In this document: piece by piece, positions 54,949 to 64,000 of the stretch
How the letters are laid out: each line of letters opens with the position of its first letter
Position numbering within the stretch: the stretch's first letter is position 1
DNA from: Podarcis raffonei
Taxonomy: Eukaryota; Chordata; Lepidosauria; Squamata; Lacertidae
Assembly: GCF_027172205.1 (NCBI RefSeq)
Contig: NC_070616.1
Location: 42,195,001 to 42,259,000 of the forward strand
Direction: 5' to 3'
DNA: 64,000 nucleotides
Made by a program: the position numbers and the translations under genes
Notes under the pieces: model-generated
What the model was told of the DNA's origin: nothing
Databases searched by the model: none
Seen by the model: the letters and a program-made list of their open reading frames with translations, nothing else

Positions 54949-57503
54949 CTGGCTCAGTGGGCAGGAAGGCACAGCGAGGTGTTGGGCGTGCCCCGAGCAG
55001 GGAAACAAAAGAAATAAGAAAAGCCAAATTAGATGCAATTCACAGATTTCGGCGGTGCGTACCAACCAATAACAGAATAGTAAATAATGGCCATTGTACT
55101 TTCCCAGATAATATATTTGAGGAAGACAAAGTCCCAAAAGTTTAATTTCAGAATTACAAGATCTGAAAAGTTTAAAATTTTAAACTTGCAAAGCCAAATA
55201 CACTAAAGTATCTGGCAGATTAAATATCAATCACCCAATCCACTGTCAAGTTTAAAGTAGATTTCATTTGGATTCTCAAGGCTGCCAAGCGGGGACATTT
55301 GTCAGTCACAAAAGTGTCTGTATCAGACAGAGGCCACATTCAGACCTTACCTTTACAGCACTATGGTGCCACCTTAAACAGTCATGGCTCCCCCCAACAA
55401 ATGCTGGACGCTGAGAGCTTTTAGGAGACCCCTATTCCCCTCACAGAGCTATTATTTCCAGCATGGTTTGACAATCAATGCCTCTTCACAGGGAACTCTG
55501 AGAACTGTAGCTCTGTGAGGGTAATAGGGGCTTAACAAACTACAGCTCCCAGAATTCTTGGATGGAAGCCGTGGCTGTTTAAAGTGGTATCATAGAACTT
55601 AAAAGCATGGCGTGATGGGAGCTGGAGTTGCCCTTTCTGAAACAAAACTAATGTAATTGCTCTAAATGTACCGTTTCAATTCCCAGGTGACCCTCGCAGA
55701 AATTTGGGAGTCATTTGCCAGTCAGTACCGACAATGCTAGGGACGCGGGTGGCGCTGTGAGTTAAACCACAGAGCCTAGGACTTGCTGATCAAAAGGTTG
55801 GTGGTTCGAATCCCCACGAAGGGGTGAGCTCCCATTGCTCAGTCCCTGCTCCTGCCAACCTAGCAGTTCGAAAGCACATCAAAGTGCAAGTAGATAAATA
55901 GGTACCGCTCTGGCGGGAAGGTAAACGGTGTTTCCGTGCGTTGCTCTGGTTTGCCAGAAGCGGCTTAGTCCTGCTGGCCACATGACCCGGAAGCTGTACA
56001 CTGGCTCCCTCAGCCAATAAAGCGAGATGAGCGCCACAACCCCAGAGTCGGTCACGACTGGACCTAATGGTCAGGGGTCCCTTTACCCTTACCTTTTTAC
56101 TGACAATGCTGAACTGCCTGTGTCTCCCAATCTGAAACATTTCATTTACTTATTTGACTCCATTTGTGAATAGTTTCCCATAAAAACTCATGGGGGGGGG
56201 GGGAATCAACAGTAAAACAGTTTAAAATGAAAAAACAATTCAAAGCACTATGTAGGTCTTATGGGTTCCTGGCAATTTTAATTCTCCTTTCCTCCTCTCA
56301 ACACCACGGAACCATTGATAGGCGAGGGCATTACCTTCAGCTGGATTCATAACACCATCATGGAGTAGGGTAGCTAAGCTCCCAGCCATTCCTGCACAAA
56401 CATACAAAAAAGACAAGTCCCCTTTCACAAATCAATCCTCAGCAATTCGCCTTTCCTTTTGCACCCAAATGAGCTCTTGAATGCACAATACATAATCACC
56501 CTTATTTATGCAACATCATCAGGAATCACATTGCTCCTTTGAAAAAGAAAAAGAAAAACAGCCCCCACAACACTTTTATATAAAAAAGCCACAGTAGACA
56601 TATGAAAGCATTCACCATTTGCAAAAATACAGCGCAGCAACTTATAAGAGACCATCTGGGGGAAGAATGGTTCTTCTTTGGCAGTTCATTCTTATGAAAT
56701 TCATCTGTGCAGTTGTGCAAAGCAAGTCTGTGTTTTAAACTGTCTACCTGCCCATACCGACTTCCTATGATGAAGTTGTTATGAAAAAGTCGGGGGGGGG
56801 GAGGGAGCAACCGCAATCTCAAACCAAAACACAAGAAGATAAACCTCAAAAGATACTCAACAAAAGACGCATTCTTATTTGCACTCCCAATTTGCATTTC
56901 TGAATTAATTCTTAACATATTTCAAATATGATACTGGATGCGTAAAACATAACATTATTAAGATTATGTACAGCCATGACATGCTATTTAAAACAGTTTT
57001 CTAAAGTGTCCCAATTGGATCAACTGAAAATAAATAAATCCTATTTGTTTCAGAACACTGTTGTTTTTAAGTTTTTTTATCCCTCCATTATTCTTCTGTG
57101 GCTATGGCATCATGTTGTCATTCTGAGCAAGGGAAATATGCTAAGTGCTGCTCCCTTCAAACAATCCTTTAATGTGAGGGGAAAGGCAGGGGACAAATAA
57201 ATATATCATCAGCACCAAGAAGACACAATTCATTAGGTGTGACTGGCCACACAGCCATCAATAGCTGACATGTCCCCTGAAATGGCCATGGGCAACTTTG
57301 TACCTGAAGAGACACTGGGTTGCATCCAAAGAGGGTCCTGTTCAGAGTAGACCTACTGAAATTAATACACAAAGCTGACTTGGGTCCATTCATTTTAATG
57401 GGCCTACTCTAAGTTAGTTGAAAGCGACCCACTGTCTGCATCTGCTATATGCACTGGATACTTTAAAACTGACTTCTGCATATTAAATAATATTTCAGAG
57501 GCA

Positions 57504-57555
<52 letters not shown>

Positions 57556-59519
57556 ACCCTGCATAATACTATACACATTGACTTGTATTTTAGACCACCA
57601 AGCCTGAAATACTGACTGCATTTAAATTGGATGTTTTTCTACATTAATCCATTAATCTGTGGTTACAAAGCCAGGCAGGTGCAAATTCAGAGAGTGAAGA
57701 ATTTATTCCATGGGTTATTACTATAGTTCCCTCAAGAGTGGGAATATCAGCACAGGCCCCAAATAAAACCTCCCAAATGAAAGGTCAGGTACCTCCAAAT
57801 ACTGGGGGGACAAAGCAAGAACAAAGGCATTTGGCTGGCTAGACCAGAACGTAAGTTTCTGAAGATGACAGCCAAGAGAGGGAGGCAGGCAGGCAGACAA
57901 AGAGAATCGGGACCTTCTCCACTTGGATTGCTTCTCCAGCCAACTTTATGCTATAGATCACTTGTTTTAGTGTTTTATAATTCTAAGCCACCTTGGCAAC
58001 AGAGGCTGATTCCTTAGGGCAGAGGTTTTCAACCTTTTTGAGTCCATGGCTCCCTCGACCAACTACGTTCTTTCTGCGGCTCCCCTGTGGGGCTCAGGAG
58101 TCCAGTTATGTCCCCCTTTGCCTGCAGAGCAGGCAGCCTCTCACCCTTTTTCAAACACCCGCCCTTGTGAAGTGTTCCCTCTCTGAGCTGCCCCTCCCCT
58201 GCCCCACAGGGGCCTGGGACTTGTCTGTCCATTCCCAACAGGACTGGAGGACTGGCTGGCTGGGCTCCCTCACCCACTTGCTTGCTTACTCCAAGGCTGC
58301 CTCAGCTCCTGGCAACCAGCACCCCCTGGCCAGCCCCAGAAGCACCATTCGCCTGGGAAGCTTGTAGCCAGGGCTACAGCCACAAACAGCTGTGCAAGCC
58401 TTTGGGAGGCAGAGACTTGAGAGGGCACCAGAGGAGGGAGGGTAGGAAAGAGGGACAGAGGCCAGTGTTGCCCAAGGCACCCCTGACCATCATTCAAGGC
58501 ACCCCAGGGTGCCACGGCACACAGGTTGAAAACCACTGTCTTAGGGTGAACAGGGCCCTTCCCCACCAACCCATCTGCCGTCAGCCAGCCCCCAACTAGC
58601 CTGCCTTTCTACTTGCAACCAGTCTAAGGGGTGGCCATGCCTGTCAGCTTCCTCCTCCTCCTCCTCCCTGGTCTCAGTGTTGCGCTACAGAACTTAGCAG
58701 GGAGGCAGAGGATGGGGCAAAACTAGAGCGGCTCTGGCTGCACTTACTGTTGATCTCCCTGCCTCCTGCCCTACAGTGTCCCAAAGGCACCAGCAACCAC
58801 TGCATCTTTGGTGCCCTGGCAGAAAGGCAATATATAAAGGCAATGGATAGATTTAATAAGATTAGATACTGATTTAGAAGCAGAAGCAATTTGTCCCCCC
58901 CCCCAAAAAAAAGCCCTAAGAACCTGCTTCCCTAGAGGGCTGCCCAAGCTTGACCAACAAGTTGCTTCAAGTATCTGCTTCCTATGGCCCCAACCAGAGT
59001 TGCTCAGGGTCAAATGCTTCTCCAACATCTAACTTTTAGGGGCTCTGGAGCACTACGTAACTTCTGTATTCTTCATACACGAGGCTCTAACACTGCTGAT
59101 GCCTGTGGAAAACAGACAAGGAGTTGAACGCAGCAAGAGAGCGCTTAGGCGGCCACCGGCGGAGTCTTCCCAGCGTCTTTTTTCCAGAAGCAGAAATGCA
59201 GGCGGAAGATGCCAGAGCACAAGAAAAAAGTACACCATTTGAGAGGCAAGGGACCAGGATGGCCCCCTGGGCTGGTTTATGTCAATATACCGTTGGCCAG
59301 GTGGCTGTTCCCTCCGTGGCGAATAATGTCACTGAAACTCCGTTTCATTTTCTCATAGCAGGCAAAGTACAGGGCATGCGCTGGGCCGGCTCCCACCACA
59401 GTCACGTTGATCCCTCGCAAGGGTCTCCAGAAGCCTTCCGTCTGGATCATCTTCTTCAGGGCCTCAAACACACTTCTGTACTGGGCTTTGGGGTCGGGCT
59501 GCAAACTCTGCATCCGGGT
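54428..59519 (-). CDS. SLC25A37: SLC25A37, mitoferrin-1 (exons 2-4; exon 1 outside window)
   Basis: Mitochondrial inner-membrane carrier of the SLC25 family that imports iron for haem and iron-sulphur synthesis, chiefly in erythroid cells. Coding pieces on the - strand are 59519-59291, 56391-56335 and 54948-54428 (229 + 57 + 521 nt = 269 codons with stop), joined by GT-AG sites in matching phases. They align with human residues 71-338. Exon 2 starts [14 protein letters not shown] right after the carrier signature of repeat 1, which is in the missing exon. The repeat 2 signature NPAEVVKQR is split across exons 3 and 4; repeat 3 has [15 protein letters not shown]. Conserved mitoferrin stretches include [35 protein letters not shown] and [20 protein letters not shown]. 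The sequence looks functional. SLC25A28 (mitoferrin-2) is less likely because of the synteny with NKX3-1 and the close match to the SLC25A37 C-terminus. Confidence 0.97.
55330..55610. repeat. palindromic MITE-like repeat, full copy
   Basis: Most complete copy of this family. Left: cttaaacagtcatggctccc, taggagacccctattcccct, cacagagctattatttccag. Right: gaactgtagctctgtgaggg, taataggggcttaacaaact, agctcccagaattcttggat and gccgtggctgtttaaagtgg. The arms pair over most of the 280 bp. A hAT-like origin is possible but not shown. Confidence 0.8.
55740..56098 (+). mobile_element. Sauria SINE
   Basis: Full-length tRNA-derived SINE: head ggacgcgggtggcgctgtga with gttaaaccacagagcctagg, box B ggtggttcgaatccccac, body cctagcagttcgaaagcaca, agtgcaagtagataaatagg, tttccgtgcgttgctctggt and gaagcggcttagtcctgctg. 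The 3' part cagagtcggtcacgactgga resembles the BovB tail, and the end is gtccctttacccttacct. Sauria SINEs are known from squamates and use BovB machinery. Confidence 0.93.
56335..56391 (-). CDS. SLC25A37: SLC25A37 exon 3
   Basis: 57-bp exon with acceptor tttgtgcag| and donor gctgaag|gtaatg. Encodes [17 protein letters not shown] with the flanking Gly/Met completed from exon 2 (human MAGSMATLLHDAVMNPAE-like). Phase 1 at both ends, so skipping it would keep the frame but remove part of carrier repeat 2. Confidence 0.95.
57506..57552. repeat. (TA)n microsatellite
   Basis: About 23 TA units in SLC25A37 intron 2. Confidence 0.97.
58020..58538. mobile_element. hAT (Charlie-type) non-autonomous element with 8-bp duplication
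   Basis: Left end CAGAGGTTTTCAACCTTTTT and right end, reverse complemented, CAGTGGTTTTCAACCTGTGT are inverted repeats. Flanks CCTTAGGG (58012-58019) and TCTTAGGG (58539-58546) are an 8-bp target duplication with one difference. 519 bp, GC-rich inside, no transposase recognised. Confidence 0.9.
59291..59519 (-). CDS. SLC25A37: SLC25A37 exon 2
   Basis: 229-bp exon with acceptor ttctttctag| and donor ccaacg|gtatat. Encodes [20 protein letters not shown] through GNSHLANG, covering the matrix loop of carrier repeat 1 and its second helix ([18 protein letters not shown]). Human counterpart residues run 71-147. Confidence 0.96.
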
Positions 59520-61017
59520 CTAGAAAGAAAGAATTGAAGAAGCATCAGGAAAGCAGCCCTTGATGGCCCCCAGGATTAAGTTGAGGGCACCAGGTTCTGC
59601 CACTGAGCTTTTTTATCTAATCCAATCTAATCTAATCTATCTATGCATTTTTGCACTCAAGTGCCACAAAGGCAGCCACACCGATAAAACAAAGCCATTA
59701 CACTCAGCAGCAAGACAAAACAGAATAAAACTACTCAACTGACAGTGCATTTGAAAGGAAAAGCGCTACCTAGTCCACTTGAAAGAGGACTGCAACAGAG
59801 ATTGCCATCTCTAGCTACCTTCCCAGTTAAACACAACATGCCTGGGTGAATAAGAAAGGTTTTGCCTGGTGCCTAAAAACAGCCAGTGACTGTGCCAGGC
59901 ATGCTCTCCTGGGGGGAGCATTCCACAAACAGGGAGCTATCACGGAACAGGCCCCTTATTGAGTTGGCATATGAAGCCGGGACTCAGACAATGTCCAGGT
60001 TGGTTCATGCGGGGAGAGGCAGTCCTGGAGGAGCTATGAACTCCTAATCTGTGGAGACCCGTTTTAAAAATGAATATATAAGCCAAGGAACCTTACACAC
60101 AGGCTCCAACAGCGTGCCAGCAGGGGGCGCTATAACTCAGCCAAACAGGATAGCACTCTCTCCCCACAAAACCCGGACCCTGAGAACTTTATTGCTGTTA
60201 CTCTCTCAATACAACAGAAGCTGCAAACGAGAACTGTATGTACTTGTCTCACATGTCTCAGTAACGAGCACCCACTTTAAACAAGAGTAGAAATAAGTAG
60301 GACAAAGCAAGCGCCTTCTGTGGTTTCAGAGACACATTATTCTGGGCCTGTCGTGCAAAAGCCAATTTTAATTTGTGCTGTAAAGATAATCATGCTGGGA
60401 AACGGTTTGGGATAGAAGCAGCACAAGATCAAGTACCAGGGCTAAGTGACAAACTATAAATTAACATCATCAGATCTAGTTGGCACAGATATGAAATTGT
60501 TGCTCCTCCAACAAAATGTGCAATCTTCACTCAAACTTCCCTCTTGTAAGACAGCAAATCTGGCACCATTTTAAAAAAGGAATCTGGGGGAGTTCGGAAG
60601 TTTCAGATCCTTTAACTTGGCTTCTGTCCCAGGTAAAGTGGCCAAAAGCATGGCAATAAAGCTGGAATCATTAAAATGAAGAGCAGGCTTTGGCAAGGAA
60701 GAATCAGCACGACTTCCCAACAGGAAGCTTATCATTCCTAGCATTCGCTGAGGCCACACCTTGATGAAAGCAAAAGATAAAAACCCCACGGCCCACCTAA
60801 TTACTATATATGAATTTTGGAAAAGACTGGAATATTATGAGAATTGAAATTTGTATTCACCCCTCCTACTTATATTGAACACATTTTGGGGGGAAACCCT
60901 GACACCCCCCCCCAAGTATTTATATATGCCTACCTGGTTGAGAAACACCTGTCTAAAATCAGGGATTGTTACAGAGGAGCTCATCCCAACCTACACTCTG
61001 CACACACCCCAGAATTA

Positions 61018-61062
<45 letters not shown>
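61018..61062. repeat. (ATT)n microsatellite
   Basis: Fifteen ATT units. Confidence 0.97.
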
Positions 61063-61149
61063 CAGTATTGTCATTATTTTGCTCAGCAGGTGGCAGTGCA
61101 CTGAGCACAGAACACAGAGAAAAAGCAAGTCTGGGTACTGACTGCATGT

Positions 61150-61330
61150 ATCGTGCACCAGTTACTGTCAGAGTAGGACCTGGGAGACCAGGGTCCGAAT
61201 CCCCACTCAGCTGTGAAGCTCACTGGGTGCCCTTGCGCCAGTTGCTCACTCTCTGCCTAACCTACAGGGAATAAATGAGGAGGGGGAGAAGCATGTGTGC
61301 CACCTTGAGCTGCTTGGAGAAAAAGCTGCA
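61150..61330 (+). mobile_element. tRNA-derived SINE (second type)
   Basis: tcagagtaggacctgggaga, ccagggtccgaatccccact (box B), cagctgtgaagctcactggg, gtgcccttgcgccagttgct and gccaccttgagctgcttgga. Same order as 47882-48075. Confidence 0.8.
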
Positions 61331-61664
61331 GTGTAAATTAGCCCCAGAGAGCAAAAACAAATCCTTGTATTGTATTGTGGCATCCACAGTGACTCAGCAA
61401 TCAAACCTATTGTTCTGGAGTGCCCTCTCTGTCCAGGCCTGAGCTCAAACATATGAAAATAATTGTGAGATTACAGCTAGCACACAAGCAAAGCCTAAAG
61501 TGTGATGCAGCTGCAAAAGGCAACAGGCACATGTGATTCGAAGTAAAAAGAACCACATTTCCAAGCCATGAGAATCAATGGTGTCACTTTATTCCGCACT
61601 AGCTACACCTCCTCCGGCACACGATGTATCCCTCTGGTGCCACACTTTCTAAAAAAGTATAGTC

Positions 61665-61795
61665 CGGGGTGTCCAACCTGAGGCCCTTGAGTTGTTTCTG
61701 AACTTCAACTTCCACCAGCCCCAGCCGTCATAGTCAGGGATGATGGGAGTTGTGGTTCAGCACTATCTGGAGAGCTACAGGTTCCCCATTTCTGA
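61665..61795. repeat. foldback repeat copy
   Basis: gtccaacctgaggcccttga, aacttcaacttccaccagcc mirrored by gatgatgggagttgtggttc and ggagagctacaggttcccca. Confidence 0.65.
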
Positions 61796-61937
61796 AACAG
61801 AGAAAGTGGAATGGGTTCAGGAAGAAGACAATAAAGATGGTCAGAGGTATAAAAATAAGTCCTTAGATTGTGGAGGGTGGAAACATGATAGAACTCTTCA
61901 AATCCTCCAACAGCAATCACACAGAAGAGGACACATC

Positions 61938-62060
61938 TGCACCATACATTTAAAGCACATCCACACCACTTTAACAGTTCATTTATCAAGGAGCTACAGT
62001 TTGCAGCAGCCTACAAACTACAGTTCCCAGGATTCTTTGAGGGAAAGCCATTCTCAAGTC
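61938..62060. repeat. palindromic MITE-like repeat, half copy
   Basis: caccatacatttaaagcaca, gagctacagtttgcagcagc and ctacagttcccaggattctt, family as at 55330-55610. Confidence 0.65.
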
Positions 62061-64000
62061 CACCCACCTCACCCAACAACCCTATGATTCAAATGCTAAT
62101 TATTGCATTTGTGCTTTTTGGAATCTGAGCGCATGATCTCAGGACAGCAAGACTCTGGGATGCAATTCAAGCTACTTGGCTGGAAGGGAGAACCAACGCT
62201 GCCAGTGCCGACTGGACTTGTCCCAACAGCCTAATGTCAGCCTGAGCAATGCAGATCACTGTCATTCTGTGCAAATGCTCATTAGCTCTCGCTTCCCTGC
62301 TCATTAAACATGTCTGAAAATGTACCTGCTCTCAAAGCTTACAAGTTTTGTGTGCATGTGCTAATGATGTTCCACCAAGGTACAGCCAAAAGGTATACAG
62401 TCAGGCTGTGCCATGGTCTCAGGTGCTCCAGCTCTTCAGTGGCAAAGCTAGGAACTCACTAGCCAGCCAAGAAATCTCCACCTGGCTGTTTTAATTGCTT
62501 AAGGCAATGCTTAATAGTCACCTGGATTGTTTCTACTGGTTCAGGCCTGGGCTGTTTAAGTTGCCGTGAAATCAAAGCGGAGGCCCAGCAAGTCTACTCA
62601 AGCCCCACAGAGCTGCTTGCTTGCGTCTCTCCTTTGAAGAACGGCATTCCAACCTGGAGCACAAAACCACTCTGAGCAGCGGGACACCATCTCTCGCTCT
62701 GCAGTCTCACAGCTCTGCCTCAGCGAGAAGAGGGGGTTCCCACCACTTTGCCACTGTCAACAGCAAGGTGCAAATCCAGGCTTCCTTACTAACACAAGTA
62801 CAGCAAATCCCACTTCAACACAACCACCTATTTTCAGGGATGAAAAAGGATGCAATTCTAATCCCAGAAGATTGTCTCATTTGCTGCAAAGAAAAATGCA
62901 AGAGAAGAATTACAGCAGATAAACACCAATTTGCAAGCTGCCAAAAAACTTGAGATTGGCCAGTCACATGATGAACACATAACCAGCCTTGGCACAGCCT
63001 TCCTAGAAGCAATTAAAGGAACTGTGTATTTATATATCACATTTGCGTTTATATCACATTTGCATGTATTTATGTATTTATTCATTTATTCCGTATATCT
63101 CCCAACCTGCCTCCCAAAGGGGTTTGGGCCAGCAATCTGGAAAGCAGACAAAAACCATACCGATGCCTATGTGCTTCTCCAAGTCACTTTCAAGCAGTAC
63201 TTTTTTCAGGGGGTACTTTAAGGGACACAGCCCTGACACCTCTTTTTTGGTTGCTGTTAAAAAGTGTGGCACTTACTGTAACAACCTCTATTGTCTATTG
63301 TATGAGGCAAACATGCTTGTCATTAATGTCTCCCAAAGCAGGCAAAGTAGTTTTAGGAGACTGATCCTGAAGATCTTACACACACACTTACATTATTAAT
63401 AATTGCTTGATAATAATATTGCAGAAACTAGATAGCATCTATAATGTTAGTTTCAGGTGTTGAGGTGCTCCTGAAAGGTCAGACTTCTGCTCTAGGCTTT
63501 CCATGTCTTCCCCTGCCCTGTGGAACAGAATCCCTGTTGAGATACAAAGAGTGGGACACACTCTTTATACTTCCAGGAAACCACTGAAGATATTTTTGTT
63601 TCCAGAAGCTTTTCCTAACGTACGTGAAACCAACGTTATTATGGCACTTGTAAAAAAGGCTGCAGCCGGGGAGCAGCGTTGGAACCCCGGAGAGCCACTG
63701 CCTGTCAGAAAAGTCAATCCTGAGCTACAAGGTCCAATTGCCTGACTCTAGACAAGCTCCTTTGGGGACCCACCTATGGCCATATTGTCAAAGGAAGCAA
63801 AGAGACAAGGAAAGAAAGTTGTGCATCTCAAGGACATAAAAAATAACACCCAACTTTAATAAGCACGTTTGCATACCCTGAAGTGCTCCAAACATTGATC
63901 TGGAGACTGCCCTTTTAGATAAAACAGAAAGTGAAGCCACAATTACCAGGTTTATCATGGCCTGACAGATATAAAGGCAACAACAGAATTATGCAAGATG

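Larger units (their letters stand above)
54949..56334 (-). other. SLC25A37 intron 3
   Basis: 1386 bp, holding a palindromic MITE-like repeat (55330-55610) and a Sauria SINE (55740-56098, opposite strand to the gene). Confidence 0.9.
56392..59290 (-). other. SLC25A37 intron 2
   Basis: 2899 bp. Contains a TA microsatellite (57506-57552) and a complete hAT element (58020-58538). The rest is unique-looking. Confidence 0.9.
59520..64000 (-). other. SLC25A37 intron 1 (incomplete)
   Basis: At least 4.5 kb; exon 1 (start codon to PVDSVK) was looked for and is not in the window. Contains an ATT microsatellite (61018-61062), a second-type tRNA SINE (61150-61330), a foldback repeat (61665-61795), a palindromic MITE copy (61938-62060) and a SINE body fragment (63655-63750, gaaccccggagagccactgcc-like). 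Confidence 0.8.

Noticed and set aside
54428-55027. A single-exon 199-residue start at 55027 for the carrier
   Set aside because: The first 25 residues are intron sequence; an acceptor at 54949-54950 and exon 3 phase show that coding starts at 54948.
60851-61141. Isoleucine-rich, tyrosine-rich and asparagine-rich proteins near 61 kb
   Set aside because: Translations of the ATT microsatellite in different frames.
1-64000. Endogenous retroviruses, LTR elements or Polintons
   Set aside because: No gag, pol, env, integrase or capsid-like translation and no convincing paired long terminal repeats were recognised; the retroelements seen are LINEs and SINEs.

Overview
The window is most consistent with a squamate reptile (lizard-type) nuclear chromosome. 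It holds parts of two host genes with clean vertebrate splice signals, set in a repeat-rich intergenic stretch. The repeats point to Squamata: three BovB (RTE) LINE copies, two Sauria-type tRNA-derived SINEs whose 3' part shares a motif with those BovB copies, an L1 lineage with a CCHC ORF2 end, L2-like and CR1 LINE 3' ends, tRNA-Ala-like SINEs, and several families of small DNA transposons. Species cannot be named from the sequence alone.

Genes. NKX3-1 (homeobox) is complete on the + strand: exon 1 13015-13207, exon 2 14432-14841, 200 codons, with a CpG-rich 5' region and a TATA box 70 bp before the ATG. SLC25A37 (mitoferrin-1) is on the - strand and partial: exon 4 (54428-54948), exon 3 (56335-56391) and exon 2 (59291-59519) join in phase and encode 268 residues corresponding to the last 268 of the human protein; exon 1 lies beyond base 64000. 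The two genes converge across about 39.6 kb, the same neighbour relation as on human 8p21.2. A third gene-derived object is a processed PPIA (cyclophilin A) pseudogene (5490-6289, - strand), inserted into an older L1 copy with a recognisable target duplication.

Layout. 1-12550: intergenic, with a hAT-like element carrying GC-rich coding-like cargo (1593-2544), a BovB tail, the L1/PPIA nest, SINEs and microsatellites. 12600-15100: NKX3-1. 15100-48100: gene desert with BovB, L2-like, CR1 and L1 copies, Tigger-like and palindromic MITEs, and several dispersed repeats I cannot name. 48100-54427: repeat-poor stretch that may include SLC25A37 3' UTR. 54428-64000: SLC25A37 exons 4 to 2 and the start of intron 1, with a Sauria SINE in intron 3 and a 519-bp hAT element with 8-bp duplications in intron 2.

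The two genes have unrelated jobs (a developmental transcription factor and a mitochondrial iron importer); their closeness reflects conserved synteny, not an operon. No CRISPR array, functional RNA gene or retroviral gene was recognised. Nothing in the window looks like a wholly new multi-gene system; the best lead for something undescribed is the hAT-like element at 1593-2544 with its gene-fragment-like cargo.
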